A stretch of 59,554 nt of DNA from an uncultured Pirellulaceae bacterium (GTDB lineage Bacteria; Planctomycetota; Planctomycetia; Pirellulales; Pirellulaceae). Shown piece after piece: positions 53,080 through 59,554 of the stretch. Each line of letters opens with the position of its first letter. Within the stretch, counting starts at the first letter, position 1. The DNA is taken from assembly GCA_937967505.1 (NCBI GenBank), contig CALCJM010000046.1, forward strand, positions 1-59,554, given 5' to 3'. The notes beneath the pieces were generated by a model, which saw only the letters and a program-made list of their open reading frames with translations, did no database searches and was not told where the DNA came from. The translations under genes were made by a program, and so were the position numbers.

Positions 53080-54457
53080 TGGCACTGACAGTTCAAAACA
53101 CAAATCACTACGCATTTTGTTTGCGGACGATGAGCTTCATCTTCAGGAGTTGATTGCGGCGGAGGTTCCGCGCATGGGCCATCAGGTGATCGTTTGTGCC
53201 GACGGCAAGGCAGCCGTTGCGGAACTTGAGAAAAATTCGTTCGACTGCCTGCTGGTTGATCTGGACATGCCGGGACTCAACGGGATCGACGTCATCGCCA
53301 AAGCGAAATCGATTGCGCCGACGATAGAGGCCATTGTGCTGACCGGCAAAGGGTCCACCGAGAGCGCGATCGCAGCGTTGCGATTGGGTGCCTTTGATTA
53401 CCTAGTCAAACCGTGTCGATTGGTTGAACTGAAGTCGTTGCTACAGAAGGTGGCGACCCGACTGGAATTGAACAACCGAATCTATGCACTTGAACGCCAG
53501 TTGAAGGTTCATCAGGGAACGCCCAAAATGGTGGGGCGCGATCGCAGCATGCAACGCGTCCGGGCACTGTTGGAGAAAGTCGCCCCGACCAATTCCACTG
53601 TCCTGATCCACGGTGAAACGGGAACCGGGAAAGAACTGGCCGCACGAATGGTGCATGACCTGAGCATGCGTCACGATCAGAATTTTGTGGCCGTCAATTG
53701 CGGCGCCCTGCCCGAGAATCTGATCGAAAGCGAACTGTTCGGTCACCGGCGAGGTGCGTTTACTGGTGCCGACGAACACCGTAAAGGAATGTTTGAAGTC
53801 GCCGATGGTGGAACGCTGTTTCTGGACGAGGTGGCAGAACTCCCCAAGGCAACTCAGGCGTCATTGTTACGAGTGCTGGAAAGTGGCGAAGTCAAACGTG
53901 TGGGCGACAGTGAGCCTTTCAAGGTTGATGTGAGGATTGTGTGCGCCACGCACCGCAGTCTGGAAGAGATGGTCGCCGCCGGTGATTTCCGGCAGGACCT
54001 GATGTATCGCATCAACACATTTGTTGTGGATTTGCCGGTTCTGCGCGATCGGGTGGATGATATTCCCGAACTGGCGCTGCACTTGTTGAAACGCTATCGC
54101 CCGGAGGTCAAATCGGTCGGTCAGGCCTTTGACGGTTTGGCGATCAAGCTGCTCCAGTCGTACCAATGGCCGGGAAACATTCGGGAGTTGGCTAATGTTG
54201 TCGAACATGCCTGCATTCTAAACGATGCGTTGCCAATCACCGGTGCGTGTTTTCCGGACAGTTTGGGCAACAGCCGTCCGCATACCATCCCCATTCGCAG
54301 TGTCGGCAAGTCACTTCGTGAGCTGGAGATGGAAACCATTTACGCGACCCTCGAGCAGTTGGGCGGGAATAAAACGGCGACTGCGGAGCAGTTGGGCATC
54401 AGCCTGAAGACGTTATACAACAAACTTAATAGTGATCTCGAGCGCAAAGCGGGCTGA
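53057..54457 (+). CDS. Sigma-54-dependent response regulator (NtrC family)
   Basis: The 466-residue protein has a receiver domain (about 18-130, phosphoacceptor Asp68 in LLVDLDMPG, Lys118), a sigma-54 AAA domain with GETGTGKE (Walker A, 186-193), the GAFTGA loop (233-238) that contacts sigma-54, and FLDEVAEL, and a Fis-type helix-turn-helix near the end (KTATAEQLGISLKTLYNKL). It activates sigma-54 promoters in response to the kinase it overlaps. No sigma-54 target is obvious among the neighbours. Confidence 0.95.
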   Translation: MKKNQRPSGTDSSKHKSLRILFADDELHLQELIAAEVPRMGHQVIVCADGKAAVAELEKNSFDCLLVDLDMPGLNGIDVIAKAKSIAPTIEAIVLTGKGSTESAIAALRLGAFDYLVKPCRLVELKSLLQKVATRLELNNRIYALERQLKVHQGTPKMVGRDRSMQRVRALLEKVAPTNSTVLIHGETGTGKELAARMVHDLSMRHDQNFVAVNCGALPENLIESELFGHRRGAFTGADEHRKGMFEVADGGTLFLDEVAELPKATQASLLRVLESGEVKRVGDSEPFKVDVRIVCATHRSLEEMVAAGDFRQDLMYRINTFVVDLPVLRDRVDDIPELALHLLKRYRPEVKSVGQAFDGLAIKLLQSYQWPGNIRELANVVEHACILNDALPITGACFPDSLGNSRPHTIPIRSVGKSLRELEMETIYATLEQLGGNKTATAEQLGISLKTLYNKLNSDLERKAG

Positions 54458-54565
54458 TTGGCCAACGGGGGGCTTTCGTCCAGTGGCGACGTATGGGCCT
54501 AGTGGCCATCGTGATGCCGCGCGCGTGCCGGCGATCGTTGTCAGTTGTTGTCAAGCTTTCTCAAT

Positions 54566-54585
54566 TGCCAGCTACGATGCTGGCA
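54566..54585 (+). terminator. Hairpin downstream of the response regulator
   Basis: TGCCAGC (54566-54572) pairs with GCTGGCA (54579-54585) around a 6-nt loop. It lies about 110 nt after the stop. It has no T-run. Confidence 0.35.
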
Positions 54586-54704
54586 GAACACGTCTGCGAG
54601 ACAATCTTGAGTCAAATACAAGATTCTTCTACTCTCCGGCCAAATCCACACACGCGGCCGCGCACCTGTTCGTTGCCGCTCTCTAGCATGATGCGAGAAA
54701 AACT

Positions 54705-57476
54705 ATGGGACGGACCCTCTCCAAAAAGCAACTTGGTTTATCCAATCGCCCTAACGCATTGCTGAACCGGACGTTTGTGTCGGTGAGCGCGTGCCTGACG
54801 GCCGGGTGTCTGACAGTCGCGCTGGCGGGCTGTTCCCAAATTGGTTCCCGGCAAGCGCTTGATCAGCGTAGACTTCCCTTCAGTGTTTCTGCCGACGGTT
54901 CGGCGCTCAAGGAGATTGACTCTGATACCAATCGAATCGAGCAACTGCGCGATTCGATTGACGGACGTATCCCGGGCAATCCAGTGCGTGAGCAATCGCG
55001 TACGGTCCAAGCAGTGAAAACGCGTCCGCCAAAACTGAGTGCGTTGCCAAAAATGACACTGTACGCCCAGCCCGTCGTTACCGCCGATTCGAATGCCTCA
55101 CAAGTTTCGTGGGAACAGGACGCTCAACCTGTTGGAGCGGGTGGAGCAAACGGCGCAGGTGGAGCAGGCGGCGAGGATAGTGCAGACGGTGCTCAATCTG
55201 CGTTTAATCCGTCTGCGGCAGATCCATCCGCGTTCGACCCATCGGCGGAACCACCAACGCAAATTTTTGAACAACCGGTTCAACCCACCAGCACCATGGC
55301 AGCCCAATCCCCACGCGTCGCCAACAGTCGCGCGCTGACTCCGATACTGTTCAATCCTGAACCGCTTCCAACGAGAGAAGCGGTTGCCGAGAGTCCGCGT
55401 ACGCAACTGAATCGCGCAACCGACGCAGACACCGCAGCGCTTGAACCAGCGCCCCTTCAGCCCTCCACGATGGATTTTGTCCCTGCCACCACATCAGCTA
55501 CTTCAACCACATCCGAATCCCCACCCGCGCCGGCTCCTCCCACCGAGCCTCTGTTGGTGGTGGACGACCACAGCTCGATTATTCCTCTGGCCGAAACCGA
55601 AGAGTCATTTCAGCCTGCCGAGGGGACTGATTTTTCAGCGGCAACCTTCCGCGCAGGCGACTCAAGCGGCGGGGAAGACGACATCGAATCGGTGCCTTCG
55701 AAACTCCCAGAAGTTTCGCCATTTCCGCCGGTTCCGGAGATGCAGACAGCCCAAGCCGTTGATGTGACACCGCCTGTTGTGTCATCGGAAGCGTTTGCCG
55801 CAGATGCGGTTGTGACAAAGACCCTAGCGCAATCTCCCGTGAACCCCGGGCCGGGCCAACCACGGGTTGACGAAACACTGGGCAGTCAGGAAACCGGACA
55901 GTCAACCTCGGTCAATCGTGGCGTTGTGGAATCGGACATCGAATTGCCAGGAGTTGTTGGCAATTTGGAACAGACATCGGCCATCACGGTTGACACCAAC
56001 CTGACGCACGATTGGAAAACACATCCGGAACCTGTCCGGGACCCCGTGCCGGAGCTGGCAGAGGAATCGGTCGAATCGACCACCATCGAAGCGCCGATAG
56101 TTGAAACCGATTGGATTGCGGAGGCGGCTACCGCATTGCCGGCTACCGATGTCGCCCCTGAAATGGCTGTTTCCACCCTTGAATCAACCGCCCTAGAGCC
56201 ATCATCATCAAGCCGGAGCCTGCCGGAACTCGATCCTCCAGTCAGCGATGCGATCCCCGCGACACTTCCAATCGTCAAACTGAATCAGGTTGCGGAATCC
56301 GACTTCGAGCCTCTGCCTGAGCAGATAAAACGTTGTCCCCATTGCAATCATGAAAACTGCTCGGGATGCAGTTTGCCGGATGCCGCACAATTCGCGGGCC
56401 ACATTCCGGACTTCGATCCCGGTCGCAGCGTAACTCCCACGCCTGTCGCGGTGGCTTCGTTGCCCAATGTGGATCTAATCAAGAAGAATTTCGCCAATGT
56501 TGAATTTTCTCCGACGGACCTTCCACTACCATCGGGGGCACCGACTGAAGAACCACCCTCCCGTAATATCGTGGCATCCTTTGATGCTTCCGAGGGCCAG
56601 TTTCGCACGGCCAGTTTTGATGAGGGGGAAGATCAGCGCGAGGATGGCACCGACGTGCCTGCGGTTGGTGTTGAGGCATTGATGAAGCTCAATGCGGTCA
56701 CCTGGCAGTCACGATTGGCCCAGACCGTTGACCTGGTCAAGCAGCAACTGGTCGATCATAATATCGACTCAGATACCCGCACCAGCCTTGAGGTGAACCT
56801 GCGGCTATTGGACGTACTGGGCCGTCAGATGGATGACATCGTCGAAAACCAGCAGCAGTTCTCACCGTCGGAGAACCAATACTGGCAGGATCAACTGGAA
56901 GCAATCACATCAATGTTAAAAATTGCGGACCCGCAAGATGCCCGCGCCAACGAACTGCTGCGGCACCACACGGCTCACGAGACACTGGCTCATTTGAGAA
57001 ACGCGGTTGCGCATCTGGAGTCGCTGGCGAACCTGCGAGTGGTTTCCGGAGAGTTCTGTACCGAAGTATCCGGCTATGGACAGTTCCAGCCGTTTACGTC
57101 CAACGTGTTCCCTACTGGCCAAAAGGTATTGGTCTACTGTGAGATCGAAAACTTCAATTCAGATCCGCACGAATCGGATTCAGGCGTCACTTATCGAACG
57201 CGCCTGCGCGGAAGTTATGCGATCTATGATTCGTCAGGACACGCCGTCCAGCAGGCCGAATTCCCGACCTTGGAGGATGTCGCGCGGAAGCGTCGGCGTG
57301 ATTTTTACATGCATTTGCCAATCACGATTGGTGATCTCGCTGCGGGGCGTTACGAACTTCATTTGTTGGTCGAGGATCTGGGAGGAAACAAAACGGCGTC
57401 TTTGACACCGCCGTTGGAGTTTATTGTGGAAGCATTCGACGAACGGCCTGTCGCTCGACAGGCCCGGCGAAACTGA
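54705..57476 (+). CDS. Large lipoprotein with a Pro/Ala-rich region and a Cys4 cluster
   Basis: The 923-residue protein has a lipoprotein signal ending LAGC (Cys43). Residues of about 130-530 are Pro/Ala/Glu/Thr-rich and probably disordered. A Cys cluster follows near 550 (CPHCNHENCSGC, spacing C-x2-C-x4-C-x2-C), a possible zinc or cluster site. The last 260 residues are conserved-looking: a helical segment, then a beta-rich domain starting around VVSGEFCTEVSGYGQF and ending VLVYCEIENFNS to ELHLLVEDLGG. I know no family name. The ATG at 54705 has no strong ribosome binding site. Confidence 0.65.
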   Translation: MGRTLSKKQLGLSNRPNALLNRTFVSVSACLTAGCLTVALAGCSQIGSRQALDQRRLPFSVSADGSALKEIDSDTNRIEQLRDSIDGRIPGNPVREQSRTVQAVKTRPPKLSALPKMTLYAQPVVTADSNASQVSWEQDAQPVGAGGANGAGGAGGEDSADGAQSAFNPSAADPSAFDPSAEPPTQIFEQPVQPTSTMAAQSPRVANSRALTPILFNPEPLPTREAVAESPRTQLNRATDADTAALEPAPLQPSTMDFVPATTSATSTTSESPPAPAPPTEPLLVVDDHSSIIPLAETEESFQPAEGTDFSAATFRAGDSSGGEDDIESVPSKLPEVSPFPPVPEMQTAQAVDVTPPVVSSEAFAADAVVTKTLAQSPVNPGPGQPRVDETLGSQETGQSTSVNRGVVESDIELPGVVGNLEQTSAITVDTNLTHDWKTHPEPVRDPVPELAEESVESTTIEAPIVETDWIAEAATALPATDVAPEMAVSTLESTALEPSSSSRSLPELDPPVSDAIPATLPIVKLNQVAESDFEPLPEQIKRCPHCNHENCSGCSLPDAAQFAGHIPDFDPGRSVTPTPVAVASLPNVDLIKKNFANVEFSPTDLPLPSGAPTEEPPSRNIVASFDASEGQFRTASFDEGEDQREDGTDVPAVGVEALMKLNAVTWQSRLAQTVDLVKQQLVDHNIDSDTRTSLEVNLRLLDVLGRQMDDIVENQQQFSPSENQYWQDQLEAITSMLKIADPQDARANELLRHHTAHETLAHLRNAVAHLESLANLRVVSGEFCTEVSGYGQFQPFTSNVFPTGQKVLVYCEIENFNSDPHESDSGVTYRTRLRGSYAIYDSSGHAVQQAEFPTLEDVARKRRRDFYMHLPITIGDLAAGRYELHLLVEDLGGNKTASLTPPLEFIVEAFDERPVARQARRN

Positions 57477-57567
57477 GGCGGGATTGACGGTTTGCGGCTT
57501 TCGCCTCTTACGGGTAAATTAGCGGCTTAGCCCTGTCATTGTCGTTCTAACCGTCTTACTCCGTTTC

Positions 57568-59554
57568 ATGCAGCTTGCCAAACTTCTGGAAAAAGGATTC
57601 GCCGCGTCGGCGCGTCAACGAGGATTTGAGCTGGCCCGAACGGCGGACATTATTCTTGGTGGGTTTGACGGCCAGAAAGTCATTGTCTCTATCGACAGTG
57701 AGGATGACTCTGAGTTGTTGATCATGCGGCGAAAGCCAAATCGCCGAATTTTCATCAATTGCCCTTGCCGGGAGTTTTCGGCCAGCAACGCCTGTTCTCA
57801 TCTTTGGTCGGTGATTCTGACGATCGATCAACAGCAGCGCCGCGACCTAGCAAAATTTATGTTGGAGTCTTTTGGCGTCAAGCCACCGAAGGACTGGAGA
57901 AACGTAATCCACAAAATTCAAAAGACGCAGGAGGCTCAACAGTTCCGGCGTCCAACTGCACCGATCAAGAAAAAACGTAGCTCGCGCGAAATTGTCTACG
58001 TTATTGAAACCGAAAAACCGGTGGTGCGTGGCCAAACGGGTTTCAGTCTCTCCGTGATGACCGGCCAGCGGCGCGCTGATGGAGGCTGGCATGCGCTGCG
58101 CAAACTAAAAGTGAACAGAGAATTGATCGGAGGCCTGGTTGATCCGGTCGATCAACAGGCGCTCAAGTTTCTGCGTGGGGCCAGCGATTTTTTTGAAGAG
58201 GTCGATACCAACGAGTTCGAATTGGAACGGAACTGGGATCCCGATCTCATTGCCTCCCTGATACAGTCGAAGCGATTTTGCTGGGCGCGATGGCTTCGAA
58301 CCAAAGAGGGGTCAATCCATCCAATCTCCCGTGGAGGGTTCGCCACTCCCGGTGAAATAGGCGTGGAACTGACAGAGACAGACGGTGCGGGCAGCCCGGC
58401 GACGTTTGCCGCATTTGTGAAACTGGCAACGCCCGTGGCCCCTGCAGACCCCTCGGCCCTCGCATCGCAGGAGGCAGTGGAGGAAGTGTTGGACAACCAG
58501 TCGATCCAGGCGCTGTCGCGCGACGGCATCGTACTGGCCAACGATTCCATCTACATTGTCAAAAACCCGGAGGCGGTTGCGGTCTGGTATGGATGTCGCG
58601 AGAATCCGGACGCCGAGGTCTCCAGCCAGGAGCGCGAGAGTTTTTTGGAGAAACTGTCTACGCTTGGCGGGATCGTCGATGTGCGTCTGCCGGCCAGTTG
58701 GGAGGTCACGGAACAGACCGCGATCGTGCCGCGTGGTGAACTGAGACTGAAGAAGAACGACTATCAGAAAGACTTCTACGCCGAATTGTTCATCACCTAT
58801 GACCAAATCAAATACCACTTCTCCGATCAGCGTCTGAACACCTACGACGCTGCAACCAAACGCTGGTTCCGCCGCAACAAAGAAGCGGAATCCAGGCTGA
58901 TTGAGGCGATTGAGGAACTGCCGGTTGAATTTACGCGCGGAGATGCCTTGGTTTCATGGGATCTTAAATTTCCCGAGGGCCAGTTGCTGGACGTGATCAA
59001 GTACCTCGCGGATCAAAATTGGCGGGTGTTGTTGGAAGGCCTGCCCATTCGCACGCCCTCGCGCGTTGCCATCGTGGTTGAATCGGGACAGGACTGGTTC
59101 GATGTTTCCACCGAACTGGAATTCGATGGGCAGTCGATCGCGCTTCCGGAATTGCTGACCGCACTCAAACAGAAACAGCACTTTATCAAACTGGCCGATG
59201 GCTCGCGTGGGCAATTGCCTGACGAGATCATCGCGCGGTACGCCAGTCTGTCCAGCCTTGGCCGTCAGGTTGACGGAGTTCTGCGTTTTCAAAACACCCA
59301 GGCCGCTATGCTCGATGCGATGCTTGATGCACAAGAGTACGTCAGCTTCGACGAACAATTTCTCAAGGTCCGTAAACGGCTGGACTCGTTTAAAGGTGTC
59401 AAACCCAAAACACCGCCCAAGACGTTTGTCGGTACCTTGCGCGAATATCAGCGAGAGGGCTTGGGCTGGCTGCATTTCCTCTGTGAATACGGTTTTGGTG
59501 GCTGTCTGGCCGATGATATGGGGCTGGGAAAAACCGTTCAGGTGCTGGGAATGC
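57568..59554 (+). CDS. SWIM-SNF2 helicase, N-terminal part (runs off the right edge)
   Basis: The frame from ATG 57568 is open to the window end, 662 residues. Near the start is a SWIM zinc finger: Cys65-Pro-Cys67, then Cys76-Ser-His78. A long region (about 150-560) without clear motifs follows, of the kind annotated as SNF2-associated. At the edge is the helicase start: LREYQREGLGWL (Q motif region) and DDMGLGKT (Walker A, 649-656). SWIM-SNF2 proteins are ATP-driven DNA translocases of uncertain role. The helicase core continues beyond the window. Confidence 0.88.
   Translation, partial: MQLAKLLEKGFAASARQRGFELARTADIILGGFDGQKVIVSIDSEDDSELLIMRRKPNRRIFINCPCREFSASNACSHLWSVILTIDQQQRRDLAKFMLESFGVKPPKDWRNVIHKIQKTQEAQQFRRPTAPIKKKRSSREIVYVIETEKPVVRGQTGFSLSVMTGQRRADGGWHALRKLKVNRELIGGLVDPVDQQALKFLRGASDFFEEVDTNEFELERNWDPDLIASLIQSKRFCWARWLRTKEGSIHPISRGGFATPGEIGVELTETDGAGSPATFAAFVKLATPVAPADPSALASQEAVEEVLDNQSIQALSRDGIVLANDSIYIVKNPEAVAVWYGCRENPDAEVSSQERESFLEKLSTLGGIVDVRLPASWEVTEQTAIVPRGELRLKKNDYQKDFYAELFITYDQIKYHFSDQRLNTYDAATKRWFRRNKEAESRLIEAIEELPVEFTRGDALVSWDLKFPEGQLLDVIKYLADQNWRVLLEGLPIRTPSRVAIVVESGQDWFDVSTELEFDGQSIALPELLTALKQKQHFIKLADGSRGQLPDEIIARYASLSSLGRQVDGVLRFQNTQAAMLDAMLDAQEYVSFDEQFLKVRKRLDSFKGVKPKTPPKTFVGTLREYQREGLGWLHFLCEYGFGGCLADDMGLGKTVQVLGM

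Overview
The window looks like chromosomal DNA of a planctomycete, most plausibly of the Pirellulaceae type. This is inferred from family content, not from a marker gene: an SHD1-domain secreted protein, a PEGA lipoprotein, a TPR/ExbB/ExbD/ExbD operon, a membrane PP2C phosphatase, a DUF5060-type glycoside hydrolase-like protein, secreted proteins with long acidic or Pro/Ala-rich linkers, and many short operons with weak Shine-Dalgarno sites. I see no rRNA, tRNA, CRISPR array, transposase or prophage. Gene density and base composition look even, so this reads as core chromosome rather than an island.

Layout. 1-9994: the 5' part of a secreted protein at the left edge, then a type II secretion (T2SS) locus with gspD on the minus strand and a tightly overlapping plus-strand run gspF-G-H-I-J-K, a GspC-like protein, gspL and gspM. 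The ATPase gspE and the prepilin peptidase are not here. 10295-16828: a TPR lipoprotein, a sugar-epimerase-like protein, an Mla/MCE lipid transporter (permease, ATPase, MCE protein) and a PP2C phosphatase. 17157-20323: two small exported proteins flanking a 13-nt tandem repeat, then an alanine:cation symporter carrying an EF-hand loop. 20641-24646: the sufCBD iron-sulfur assembly operon with a good promoter candidate and a structured leader. 24661-24762 is a long palindromic repeat, part of which recurs at 323-342.

24932-33429: an epimerase, a pair of HtrA-type proteins (one with a complete triad, one degenerate with its PDZ domain nested inside the protease fold), a Xer recombinase, an SHD1 protein, a methyltransferase and prmC. 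33556-39784 (minus strand): two large TPR proteins, an ExbB/MotA-type pump protein and two ExbD proteins. Divergent from these are two membrane proteins (39952-43123) that share a repeated module. 43327-47612: malate dehydrogenase, a triad-less alpha/beta hydrolase, an ATPase-only histidine-kinase-like protein and an orphan FliF-like ring protein. 47820-59554: a basic-tailed hypothetical protein, a glycoside hydrolase-like protein, an NtrB/NtrC-like two-component pair, a large lipoprotein with a Cys4 cluster and the 5' part of a SWIM-SNF2 helicase.

The most unusual items are the three-copy module shared by the 39952 and 41555 proteins, the dead HtrA with a nested PDZ domain beside an intact HtrA, the orphan FliF-like protein with two degenerate signalling or enzyme neighbours, the EF-hand in the symporter, and the ExbB/ExbD/ExbD plus TPR assembly. 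Functions are assigned by reading motifs; no database search was run.
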